A DNA stretch of 64,000 bases from Metarhizium brunneum (taxonomy: Eukaryota > Ascomycota > Sordariomycetes > Hypocreales > Clavicipitaceae), in contig NC_089423.1 of assembly GCF_013426205.1 (NCBI RefSeq), positions 5,952,001 to 6,016,000 of the forward strand. Reading direction: 5' to 3'. Below, piece by piece: positions 1-12,900 of this stretch (the first letter of the stretch is position 1; each line of letters begins with the position of its first letter). The notes below the pieces were generated by a model. The model made no database searches, had not been told where the DNA came from, and saw nothing but the letters and a program-made list of their open reading frames with translations. The position numbers and the translations under genes are program-made.

Positions 1-277
1 CGCTCAGAGAGCATTCGACGCGAGGCACACGCAGCAAGAGTGCCTAGTCGTCTTCACAAAATAAAATGGATAAACCTACGCCGCTTAAACCAACAAAAAA
101 AGGAGCATCAACGCCGCTAGATCGTCAGCCAGTCGACGAACAGGTGGGCATGAGCTCTCGCCCCGAAAACGCCGTGAATGCCATTGATAGAGAAAGATGG
201 TGGTAGATGGTGGGTAATTGGTGATTGAATAACGGCATGTATTTGTGGTCGTCGTAACGCGCGTGTTGTAAAGCAGC

Positions 278-1181
278 TCATGCGTTGGTGACCTATCATC
301 AAGTTAGTTCAAGTGATTCAGCCAAGATACAATAGAGGATAAAGCAAGCATACTCTAAGAATCCTTCGAGAATAGTCTTCATTGTCTGCAATACTGCCAT
401 CACTCATCCGCCGGTGAGCCATGACCGGATCCATGCGTGAGTCGGTCATGGAAATGCTGCCGTGGCTGCTAGGGGGCGTTGAACCGCTAATAAAAGCACT
501 GACAGCAGCATTTCGCCGATGCTCTTCTTCAATTTCGGCGTTACGCTTGCGTCTCATGTAGAAAAAGAAGCCGCCAATCGCGGCTCCGGCAGCAATAACA
601 CCAACCACCACTCCGGCAGCAATACCAGCGACATTTGGTCCACTCTTCTCCGGCTTCGAGGTCTGCGAAGGGCTCGCCGTTTCAGTAACAGTGGCGCTAG
701 TATGGGCGGGTGAACTTCCAGTAGGCGTCGCATCAGGAGTACTACTCGTGCTGGAGGCTGCTGTAGTAGAACTAGACTCGCTGTATGTCGGGGGGTCGAT
801 GTTGAGACCGAGATTGAAAATAGTATATGTATCCTTACCACCACACGCTTCCTGGGGATATGACGAGCAGGGAGCGTTGCACTTCGAGTCAGCCACTGAG
901 GCACTCTCTGGAGGTATAGCCATCCCACATAAACATTGCGGACCATGCAAACCCGCCAACCACCATCCAGCATCCTTGCAGGCGAGGGTACAAGAGCCAG
1001 AAGACATCCTTTCGCCAGGAATCTGGGGATCGAGTGCCGTCATATTGCCCTTAGTATTGAAGCAGCCTTGGCTCACCGGGCGACCTAGTTGCGGGATGTT
1101 GGAAGGTGCTGACACAGGGCTTTGTGCGTTCACGCTGATAGCAGCCATGACGGCGCCAAAAGCTAACGTTGAGGGTCTCAT
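278..1181 (-). CDS. WSC-domain single-pass membrane protein (cell-wall stress sensor-like)
   Basis: Two exons on the minus strand, 1181-354 and 292-278, give 280 residues. Seen: a signal peptide (about 1-19, ending VNA), then a WSC domain (about 36-123) with eight cysteines at 40, 64, 68, 83, 85, 101, 105 and 113. A Ser/Thr-rich stretch follows (about 134-180), then one membrane helix (about 184-208) and a short basic cytoplasmic tail. Without splicing the frame reads on into an unconvincing hydrophobic tail. A 61-nt intron (GTATGC donor, CTAAC branch, TAG acceptor) gives a tail ending RILRVTNA. In yeast, this architecture is that of Wsc1-type sensors, which report wall stress to Rho1; WSC domains bind glycans. 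The start is the Met directly before the signal peptide. The family is clear; a true sensor role is inferred. Confidence 0.88.
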
Positions 1182-2172
1182 TTTGCAGAATCTGAGGGCG
1201 TTTGTAGCGAAAGTTCGAAAGGGAATGACAATAATCAAGGTCGGTCGTGTGACAGATGCGATTGATTTTCCACCTTTGAGAAGCGTCGTACGACCGAGGC
1301 AGACAAAAGGGTGGCAGGAAAGTTGACGGCAAAAGAAAGAGACAGGTGCCGGATCGTTTCCGCAGAGGAGGCGCCGTGCCCAAGCCTTGAGAAAGTCGGG
1401 TGTCGACGTGACGAGGTCGAGTAATGAATGAGCGCGTCTCAAAGGGCCGTCAACACCGACAATAGGCAGTGGAAAGTCAACAGGCAAGGCGAGTGACAGC
1501 TGCTGGCGACTGGCGACAAAGAAACAAGCGTAAAGTGTTTCGGACGGCTACCCCTTGATTGAACCAGCGACAAGATGGGAAAATCCACGGTCGCTAAGTG
1601 TTGCAAGAAAGAAATGACTGCATCTAACAATGGCACAAAAGGAGAGGCAGACGATGGCGACTGGTCTCCGGGAGATGGACGCCAAGTTGGCCGTTGACGT
1701 TGAGAATGCAGCGGGGGATAGTCGGGGAGAACGAGGGACGACTGGAACGAGCGACGGGATATTTTGTTGAAGGGGGCAAGGCCAGACGAACGGCGATGGA
1801 AATGGAAACGTTTGGCGTGGGAATGGGGGACGCAGCGAGACGAGAAATCGACCAGGGGCAACTTGGGCTGGCGAAAGAGGGCTGAGGACATCGGGACCGA
1901 GTACAATAGCAGAGAGCGAGTTGCAAGCCAGACAAACTGGGTCCAGACACCGACACGGACGCCGGGCGCCGCGAGGGCAGGGGAGGCATGGTCAGGCACC
2001 GGGTACCAAGTACGGAGTAGTACACCTGACAGGTACCATCGACCCGTCTGGTGCGCGCGCGGTGCGGACATGGAGGTTGCAGGTAGCCTTGGGGCACATG
2101 TGCAGACCCGAGCAGGCAGGGGTTGGCTGCTCGAGGTGGGAGCACTCACTTGGCGAGGGGGCTTCAGGGGAC

Positions 2173-2195
2173 TCTGGACTTCTGGACTTCTGGAC
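2173..2195. repeat. 8-nt tandem repeat (TCTGGACT, about 3 copies)
   Basis: Two exact copies of TCTGGACT are followed by a third differing in the last base. The array is short, lies in the large gap and has no evident function. Confidence 0.8.
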
Positions 2196-3875
2196 CCAGA
2201 GCCAAGCGCGAGTACAGGCACAGGACAGGCGCCACGCAGGTACCTGAACTTGCCAGACCACCCAGTACCATGGAGTTCCAAGTAACGTCGCTATTAAAGC
2301 ACAGTGGGCCCGGTACTCTGTACGTACTGCAAGGTACAGAGCACTTAAGTACCAGTACATACAAAATTGACAAACATGGACCAGACGTCAACCCCACTTG
2401 ATGCAGAGCGGCCTCTCCAAAGCATTTGGCTCGCCTGACGTTCCAGAGCCTGGCACGCAGCATCGACTTTGCGACAAAATGAATCACATTCGGCGCGTTC
2501 AACACTCCATACAGCATCGTTAACGAGCGAACCGGGTTCCTTTTGCTGTCTTCTTTGGGTTTCTCGCCATGTGCGATTCCAAAGACTGCCTCACAATGCG
2601 CGCACTATGTACAACACCAAACCCCAGGTCAATGTCTACACCCTGGCCCCTGGTCTTTGCTCGCATCGTTAGCTGTTTCTCCATCACCATTCACAGAGGA
2701 GCAGAGGAGGTACGTGCCACTCAAGTGATTTGTGCTCTTTGTATTACTAAATATGTTTGTCCACACAGTATACGTAAGAAGCACGGCACTATTACACCTC
2801 TGGCCAGAATCCTGGTCCATTCGTGGGATTCTGCCTCGTCGAGCATCGACACGGACTGATGTGCTTGGTTCTACTCCGTATCATGAGATGCTACAGGCTC
2901 TTGGACGCGGACAGCTGTCTCTTCTCCTGGGCCGAGGAGGCGTGACAACACCTGCCGGGGCGGAGATCGCGAACATTGCACGTACAATCCATTTAGTACT
3001 CCGTGCGGAATGCTCGGTGATCCGTTCCCCTGATGGACAGTAAAGTATACATCCGGTCAGACCAAGCGTACGGAGAACCTGCTGCGACAACGTCTGTTCC
3101 ACTGGCGAAAGACACCTGGAGCCAGACTGGACTTTGCTGAGTCGATTAGCAACACGTTGTATTTCCCTTGGGTTTGGACCTCGAGCCGTCCAGCAGCCGC
3201 CCAGCAGCCGCCACAGCCTGTGGGGTTTATTTTCCTTTTGTTCAACAAGCCGTCTTGTCCGGGTCGCGCTGGCGCCAGCAACAAAGCAGTACGTAGCTTT
3301 TCCCACCGAGTTCCCCAAAACGCGCCGCTTTGATCAGACAACTTGGCTAGAAAAGTCACCGCTACATGACCACAAGTGCAACCCTGCTTGCAAGAGACTG
3401 ATCCGATAAGTGTTTCGGCTAACAAAATGGCTTCATGTGCTTAACAGATGAAGTTCAAGGTACTATGCAGGAACGTCGTGTCCATCCTGAACGTCTCCAC
3501 AGCAATTAAACTAAACACGCACACCCTCGTCAAATCCAGCCATGATCATCTGCCTCGACGCGCTATTTGCACTGTATGACTATTCTCCGTACTGCTACAA
3601 TAATAACGAACCAGGCTCTTCTGCAGAGCGTTGGGGCCATGTTCTCTGGCTAGTATGTTGCGTGGTACTCATGCCGATAAACTTGGAGGAACGCGATGTG
3701 CCCATAATTTACCCGAACCCGGGGTGATACGTTGTTCTAGACGCCGAAATGCTGGGCGGATAGAATGCTACACAATACGGAGTACATAGCACCGCCAGGC
3801 CAACATGTCTAAGCCTTCCGAACACAACACACTTGTTGGGCATCAAGAAACGCCAGCGCTAGCCACGAGAATCTA

Positions 3876-3889
3876 ACGGAGTACTCCGT
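3876..3889. repeat. 14-bp perfect palindrome of the CGGAGTA motif (head-to-head)
   Basis: The sequence is ACGGAGTACTCCGT, its own reverse complement, followed at once by a further CTCCGTAC half. It is one of the paired forms of the dispersed intergenic TACTCCGTA family. Confidence 0.9.
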
Positions 3890-4710
3890 GCTCCGTACGT
3901 ATTTTACAGAGTGCGCCCCCGAACGGGAAAAGAAAGAGGAAATCTGACTGCCGCCATGCCAGCGCTAAGATGGTTGTTCCTGGTGTGAGGCTGACGCACC
4001 ATGGATTGTGTGCCTCGACGGCGAGCCAGTCCGCTTGAGGTGGATTGCTTGATGGAAGCGTCCATTCAGCCCCTCCCGCACCTATGTAGGTATATTGTAC
4101 GGAGTACTAATGTAGACTGATGCATACAGAGTACTCTGTGCGAGGTCTTTCACAACGTCTTTTACTGCGATAATACTAGCACCAAGCAGTCGCAGAGCCG
4201 AGACCGTCCGGTCGCTGATGCTTGTCCTCGTCACAGTCCTACTCCGAGACTCAGCCAGCAGAACCACTTGGCTGGGTAAAGCACAACATTGAAATGAAGA
4301 CTTGACACTCCGCTCCGGGCACAGAAAAGACGCAGGCAAGTGTGAAAGCCGCTTGTGCCTTGACCCTCCGACAATGTTTGCCAAATCGACCAACTGAGAA
4401 GGCGCTGGAACTCTGATCGAATTTAACCAGCTGCTAGTTAAGCGGAGAGCACTTTGTGAGAAACATCAAGGCAGTACTCATTCCTCTGGAATAGTCTCCT
4501 ATGGACGCCATGGTGACATTGAAAGGCTTTTATTCGTTCCTCTATAGTAGAAACTGTTGGGTTCATTGCGTTCTGCACCATATATTGTACGCTTCATTGA
4601 GCGTGTTGGTGTTAAGATCCTTGGATACCATAGTCTAGATGTTGATGCCCTGTATCTGGTGGAGTTCTCCATCGTAAAGTGTTGTGGTATGTACACATAC
4701 AGAGTATTAC

Positions 4711-4730
4711 GTATGTATGTATGTATGTAC
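4711..4730. repeat. GTAT microsatellite (about 5 units)
   Basis: The unit GTAT is repeated and runs directly into the string TACTCCGTA, a copy of the dispersed intergenic motif. Confidence 0.85.
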
Positions 4731-6282
4731 TCCGTAAAATCCAAGCAAACATGTTTGTGGAACAATAGTACGAGATGCTAAACACACAGTCTCGTTGTTG
4801 TAAGCTCATCATTGCATGATTGGACTGTTAAGTCGCATATTGTATGGAGTATCGTACAAATTGATGCTGTATCATACACGTGCCGAGTCCCGAAATGCCT
4901 ACCTAGGTAAGCAAGCAATGATCTCCCTTGATATCTCTATGCTTCTATGTTCCTTGAACGCGATTCCCAGTAGATCTCCCGACGATGCGGCCGGGACATG
5001 CCCAGATATATACACCAGGATTCAGGATTGTTGGCTTGGGCAAGACACTTGGTACTAGTATGTAGTGTGTACATAAATATCATATAAATGCCTCTTTTAT
5101 TTCATCTTGTAGTCTACCATCAGCCCTGTGGTGCTGTTGCAGGACTATGTGATACTACTGCCTATAAATGCACCCTGGGTACCGTATTTGCAGTCTTCTT
5201 GTGGATGTAGCGGGTTGAACCAGACATGAGAAACTTGCCGTGGTTCCCATCCCGTAAGCTAGTATCATCAATTACTACTTCAAATGTTCCGTTTTTGCGC
5301 TCCACCGTTAGGGCTCCCTTCAGTTCGATCAGCCCTAGGCCCCTAGTGGTGCAACGTCCTGCACTTTGGTAGCTGTCAGAGCCATGGGCGTGGATAGAAC
5401 CATTAAAGGGGGGGGATAAAACAAAAGGTGCCTGCGTTTCGTCAATGGGAAAGGCCGGGTTCCCGCTGGGCCTACCGGTCGATCAAGTTGGATTTTGGGT
5501 CTCTTCTTTTTGAGTGTTCTGGGCTACGGGCTTTGACTTGTGTCGTTGGAGATGGCCTTGAATCACGAAGGGATGAACTGTTCATGACGGATCGCGGATC
5601 TTTTGCAGTGGAAGCCATTTGACTTGTGCCACGGTGAAAATGACCGAGTAGGTGTCATCGCCTGGGGATTATGCGTCTCTATCAAGGTTTCCTATCATAT
5701 TCGATGACGCCGTCACACCGGTCAACAGATTTGGCAGGAATAAGTGAAATTCCCACGGACAAGGAGGTGTATTGTGGCTAAATTCCGCGGACGTGCCAGG
5801 TGCAAACCTCGAATCGAAATTCTTTTTATTCAGCAACGTCCTAAGGCGGACTCATCAAGTCTCGGCTGGAAGCACCAACCTGTTGTGACGAGGACTCGGC
5901 GGAATATGAGGCAGGGTAGCCTACGCTGGTACAGGGTAACTGTCTGTTCGAGAGGCAAGACGGACATTATGGGTTTCATTGCCATGGTTCTTCGTGGTGC
6001 CGGGGTAGTTGTTCGTTGGGAATCGAACTGAAAAGGGCCGTGGTCACGACTAACCCGTGGTTCATCTACGTCATTATCAGATCTTGGATTCCGCCGTCCG
6101 AGATGCTTTCCACGCCCGACCTCACATTAGTATAGTACTGCCTGGAGCTCCCCCCACGAGCATGGCCAGACAGGATGAAACACAAGGCCCTGCTAGCTGA
6201 GTCATGTACGGCATCCCATCATCTGGCACCGCTTGTTGCGCCATCAATGAAACAAGGCGACATCTGACAGTGATTGATACAC

Positions 6283-6296
6283 ACTCCGTACGGAGT
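6283..6296. repeat. 14-bp perfect palindrome of the CGGAGTA motif (tail-to-tail)
   Basis: The sequence ACTCCGTACGGAGT is its own reverse complement and is the opposite pairing to the copy at 3876. A further TACTCCGT half lies about 20 bases downstream. Confidence 0.9.
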
Positions 6297-7168
6297 TCTC
6301 CTTACTCCGTGTTGCGTGGTCATGGCAACAACAGCCGCCGGAACAACGATAGCGCCGAGCAAGCTGTTACTATTGCCTCGGACTGCGCACAAATTAGTAC
6401 AATGTACATACAGCGAGGACCCACACAGCTTCAGATCCTGGGGGAGGGGGGGGGGACGCTTGCGGACCATAATTGCATTGACTTGACAATGTGCGGATAT
6501 CAATGGGTACAATGCCAACTAGGCCGCCCAGAAAAAGGTTATCGCAATGAAATCGTTCCTGCACGCTTATCTTCCGCCCGTACACCAGTACACCACTGCG
6601 AGGATTTGCTAGGAGCCGTACTCCGTAGAGGTCTCGATCAACATAAATAGCCTATCTGGCTCTAGATCTTGGGGGTGCAGCATGCAGGCCAAAGAAATGC
6701 AGCAGACATGGAGGCCAAGGCGCCAGCCGCCCCTGCTGAAGGTCTTCTGTCACGGCGGCAGCGATACAACTGGGAAGGTGCGGAGTGAGTGCGTCATGGT
6801 CGCAGACTAGCAGCACTTGCCGCCACAGCTTGAGCTTGCGCAACCACCAGTCGACCCGTTGACTGGTTGACCCAGCCCGGCCCGACCTCTAGACGCCACC
6901 GGCCAGCAGGCAGATGGGAGCTCCCCCAACAACACGCACTCGGTAGCGTCATCCTCCGCCGCGCAACTAGTACCCAGGTGGCTCCAGTTGCCTCCAGCTT
7001 CCAGCACTCCAGTTCCCTTCCTCCAAGCTTCGTCCTCTCATCACATACCTGCGTCCATCACGAAAAGCAGGTTACCCCATCGATTTCTGTACCACATCTG
7101 CTTGCCCACAAGCGTCACTCCCTTAGATTTTTTAACCGTGCCAGTCTCTCTCTGGAGCGTTGCCCATC

Positions 7169-8518
<1,350 letters not shown>

Positions 8519-9317
8519 ATGGGTTACCAGACACAGTAATCGTTGACGAACTAGTTCGACGATGGTTTCGCAAGGATTGAATTCGAGTTTTGCTTTGGAA
8601 TCGTAACTTTACACACTAGCTCTTTGCGGTAATACGTGCCAGAAATTCGGTTTATGCTGAATAAGAACTATAACGCTCCTTTTGTGTTACACCTTTAAAC
8701 CTGATAACTGAGCGCTCATATTGCATGTCCGGGACAAGAAATCACCGTAGCTTCTGGAAAGATGTGGCCATCTCCCGCAATTTGTGTCTTGCATCGCAGT
8801 ACTCAAAAGCAGACTGTAATAAACCAATAGTTCAACTCATTTCTGGCACAGAAAATTGGCGCAAGTCAAGTCTCTTTGATCCATTTAAGCCGGTCGCGGC
8901 CAACTGCCAACAGGACCAAGTACAGGCGTACAGGCGCAGGGGGGTAGTGGTGGGGTCACGTGCACGCAATTTTAGACTTTTCCCACTTCAGCGTTAGCCT
9001 AGGACCCAGGCCAGCCAGCCAGAAGTACTACTTGGTGATCCACGACACATTCTTCCTTCGAGGCCTCTCTTGCAGCGATCGCTTCACATTGTCTGTTGGA
9101 AACCATAAAAATTCGTGTCTTCTTGATCCAAGGGCCTCGAATCGCCATTTCGCAGGCGTGACTCACCATTGCACTCTGTGTGTTGGATGCAGACGGCTTC
9201 TTGGACGACCCTTGATGAAAGGGCCTAGAGTCGCACCAATCTGTTCTCCATCCTGCAACCGCGTATCGCGACGAGGCGCGGCGAGCATCACCAGAGCTCG
9301 TCCACCGCGATTTGAAC
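8519..9317. other. Intergenic gap between PEP4 and the Gln-rich gene
   Basis: Both flanking genes are on the plus strand, so this is the 3' region of PEP4 and the promoter and leader of the next gene. No gene or repeat seen. Confidence 0.6.
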
Positions 9318-12236
9318 ATGGCGCAGCCAACGCCGGTCGAACCAAACGGCGCATCGACGCCTGTAAACGATGAGAATAGACACCTCGCCGTCCCGGGCAA
9401 GCGAAAACGCGATAGCGAGGACGGTGCGGCTGCAGACGAAATGACGGGTGTTGAAGAACAGAAGCCGGCCGCACCCCACCGATGGGCTGCGGGGGAGCAA
9501 AAGGACCTGATAAAGTCGTACTTTGATGTTTTGAAGAGGTATTTCGCCCATTTTCTCCTCTCGGGCGCGACGCCAATTCGGCGCGACGTCGCCATTGTGA
9601 AGTCGTCCTGACTTGTCCGTCCTGCGGCCGAATGCAATGACTTACCATCAAATCCTAGTATCGACGTCGAGCCCGCCATCCTGAAACGGCCGCTAGAAGA
9701 CCGCCAGATCGAAGATGAACCCGACACGAAGCGACAAAAGTCGTCGGAGCCGCCGGCCTTGAAATCAATATCGGACAAAATGGCTACCGATTCGTATATC
9801 CATGTCGAAGATGTTGCCTCTGATGTTGTTTCTGCCGCCGATGCCGCATTGTCGGAATTTAGGGCCAAGCTTCCGGATGGCTCTGGCAGTGTAGAAAGTA
9901 CAAAGGCTGTCGTCCGAATTGCCGAATTTAAAGCACAAGCCATTGCCATTCTGGAGCGGGAGAAGGCATATCCCAAGGTCGCTCCTTTGGAGGCCATCGA
10001 CGGCGGAGACGATTCTAAAGCTGCATCGCGTAAGAGCCAGGCCATTCTGTCCGTGGTTGGCTACGCGCCGCAGGAAAGACGTCTCTTTTCGAGTCTGCCA
10101 TTGTCCCATGACATTGATCTGACAGAGTTCAATTTGCCGCCTGGCGTCTCTTTTTCACGCGTTGTTCCGGCCAATCCCCAAGAACAAACGCAGACATTGG
10201 GCGACTTGTTCGGTCCTCCTCGACCGCTTCCTCCTCTGCAGCCGCCCAAACAACCCAAAACCCAAGCCAAGGGCAATACACTAGACTTTTATCACCCCGA
10301 TTTAGCCGATACTGCCAAGTACCGTGGAACCTGCTACTTCGGCACAAAGCTTACGTCAGGTTATTATCTTGACTACAGCAATGCTACACCATCATATCAA
10401 ACCAAGACCAAACAGCGAGAGCGTGCCCAAAGTCTTGCTGGCAAGAAGCCATCTACGTCGGAATTGGAAATGTCAGAGATGGAGTCGCTTTTCCGAGGCG
10501 CCTTTTCTAGTTTTGCTCCGTGCAAAGATGATGCAGGGGCGGTGATTCCGTCAGGAATTGCTGGTAAAATGTGGTGGCAAAAGAATGGCTCCAAGAATTT
10601 CCAGAGAATGATTGAAGTTGAATACTACCCAGATATCGCAGATGTGGATGCATTTCATCCTGAAATCAAGAGCGAGGACATCGACGAGGATGCCGTGCAG
10701 GAAGCCATTGATAATTGGGATGATGGCGCTGTTGACCCGTCGCTCGAGGATGCTTTGGGCACTAAGCGTGACCCCAACGACAAGGAGGTTGATGAAATTC
10801 TTGAAGAAGTCAGCGACTTGATTGGAACATTGGCTTCCTATCAGCGCATTCGCAACCTTACTCTACCCAATTCCCAAAATCGTCAATCCAGCGACCCTGT
10901 CAATGGCGACATGCTGGCTAATTCAGGGCCTCAACCCTCGGAAGAAGAACAGGCCACCTATGAGATGCTCAAAACGCAGCTGGCGTTAATTATCAAGACC
11001 CTTCCGCCATATGCTGTGGCCAAACTAAATGGAGATCAGCTGGATGATTTGCTCATCAGCACCAAGGTTCAGGTTCAGACAGATCAATACCGTGGTGTCA
11101 TGGAGGAGGACGATGCTGGTGTACAGGCCCGCATAAGAGCACAACAACAGCAGCAGCAACAACAACAGCATGCTGCAGCTCAAGCAGCTCAGGCGGCTCA
11201 AGCTGCCCAAGCTGCCCAGGCCAATGCTCGGCCGCCCTCGCAACGCTCTGCTAGTATTTCTACGCCCTACGCCAACCAATACCAACACACACCCCAGTAT
11301 GGCACACCAACACGAACTCCCTCACATCCTCAGCAATATTTCCGATCTATGCCGACTCCCAGTTATCACCAACCTCGGGCTATGGGCAGTCCCGCCCAGC
11401 AGCATCCTAGACCACCACAGCCAAATCAATACACCCGACCTAATGGCTATCCGAACCAATATGCTACGCAACTCGCCAAAGCACAGACTCCTTACGGTCA
11501 CCAAAACATGCCCCAAACCAATCAACAACGGCCGCCGCAATACGGCCAACTTCAACAACAAGGGCCTCCGAATGCTGCGCGATTCCAATATCAACAGCAA
11601 TTTCAGCAGCAGCCACAGCCACAACCACCACCGCCTGGGCCTCCCGGTCAGCCCAATTATGGGGCATATATGAATGGGGCCGGCGTGCCTCCAAGGAACA
11701 TGTCACCGCAAGTTCCTCCGCGGCATGCCTATAGCCCGTCACCTAATATGCAGCCAGCTCAACAGCGCTATGGAACTCCGGGCCAAGGCAATCCACAAAT
11801 GATCAGGCATGGCAGTAATCCGGGACAGCACGCTCAGTATAGTCAGTCTCCCGGTCCAACCGGATATCACACCGTCATTCCCGAGGCTCAGCAACAACGA
11901 ATCTTGGAGCAAGCCAAGGCACGAGTTGCTGCACAAGAAAGGACAGCCATGTTCGGTGACAAGATGCAGCCGGGCTTTCCTGGGATGCCCATGGGATACG
12001 GCGGTAACATGGAAGCGAACCGCATCGCAGCAGCCCGTGCGAATATCATGAATCAGCAGAAGCCACAAACACCTGTTGGTCAACGACAAGGGATGAACGG
12101 CACGCCCCAGTCACAATACGTCCCTCCATCAAAAGTGACACCTGTTCCCGTACCACCTATCCCCGGTGCTGGACAGCCGCAGCCGCAGCCGGGCCAGCCT
12201 CAGCAGCAGCAGCCTGTACCTGGCCCAGAATCATAG
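9318..12236 (+). CDS. Large Gln/Pro-rich nuclear-type protein, function unknown
   Basis: Two exons, 9318-9538 and 9659-12236, encode 932 residues; the 120-nt intron has a GTATTT donor and rebuilds an AGT codon. The N-terminus has a basic cluster (GKRKRD, about 28-33) that could be a nuclear signal. The middle carries a proline stretch (RPLPPLQPPKQPK, about 260) followed by sequence that looks globular and conserved in style (KTKQRERAQSLAG near 323, LFRGAFSSFAP near 351, then acidic). From about residue 569 there is a run of about nine Gln, Ala-Ala-Gln repeats and a long Gln/Pro/Tyr-rich tail to the end. This composition is common in subunits of transcription coactivator or chromatin complexes, but I do not recognise the family and assign no function. 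The start is the first ATG in frame, in a leader without splice signals. Confidence 0.82.
11142..11168 (+). repeat. CAA/CAG polyglutamine tract inside the Gln-rich gene
   Basis: About nine consecutive CAA and CAG codons are followed by four or more GCN-GCN-CAR (Ala-Ala-Gln) units up to about 11220. Mixed CAA/CAG use makes it less prone to slippage than a pure CAG run. Confidence 0.9.
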
Positions 12237-12900
12237 TTGTAGACGAGGGTATTGATCTGCGGCACAAAACGAAGTTAGCGGGAAAGAGGTTATTAGAAGA
12301 TAACGACCGGGCCAGTCCTTTTTTTTTGTTCTCGAGAAGGGGGGGAACTATATCTTTACCCCTTTTGACGTTTTTTTCTCAACCACCAAGGTCAAGGGCG
12401 TATTTAGGAGTAAAAAGCCAATTGGTTGTTTTGTTTCTCATTTTATCATTATTTTTTTTTCTCCTATTGGCAAGAAAAGGACGGGAAATGGAACTATGTA
12501 AACGACTGGGGAGTAGACGCGATTTGGGGGGGGGAGGCAGCGTAGTGGCGCCTGGAATATATCCCGCGCGGGGACTTTGTACACCAGATTTGTAGCTAAA
12601 TGAGGCAGGACTCTTTTTGCGAGGCGTGGGGATGGCCCCGATCGGAATAGACGTATAAATTGCCCTGGACCAAGCGGCATAAGTCGGTGATGGTTATGAC
12701 TACTTCATTAGTATGTATGCGTTCCACGTCAAACTTTAGTGGACGGCAATGCACATCAGGAATGGTTGAGCTGAGTGGGTATCATTGAAACAGATCTAGG
12801 CCCTGCCGTCCGCCGAACGCCATAACACACACGTACCATGATACAAAAAAGTCCGGGTCTAATGCATGATATATATACACTCCAAACGTCCATTCTCTTG
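12237..12900. other. Convergent intergenic gap (two 3' ends)
   Basis: Both neighbours end here, so only 3' UTRs are expected. It contains T-rich and G-rich homopolymer runs and nothing else that I can name. Confidence 0.6.

Larger units (their letters stand above)
1182..7168. other. 6 kb gap without supportable genes
   Basis: No reading frame here has a recognisable domain or a convincing exon structure; the open frames are short and overlap each other. The stretch holds a small 8-nt tandem repeat near 2173, a GTAT microsatellite near 4711, and many copies of the TACTCCGTA/TACGGAGTA motif (for example 2872, 3777, 3876, 4098, 4728, 6283 and 6605). The left end must carry the promoter of the WSC gene and the right end that of PEP4. 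I saw no clear transposon coding remnant. Confidence 0.6.

Noticed and set aside
1439..2285. Long overlapping frames on both strands
   Set aside because: Both strands are open at once in GC-rich sequence, products are Arg/Ser/Pro-rich with no domain, and no consistent exon structure appears.
5744..6031. Possible tRNA T-arm (minus-strand GTTCGATTCCC near 6020)
   Set aside because: Bases on either side of the loop cannot pair into a T stem, and no D-arm or anticodon arm fits.
6204..6650. 148-codon frame starting at an ATG
   Set aside because: It runs through copies of the dispersed CGGAGTA motif and a poly-G run and has no domain.
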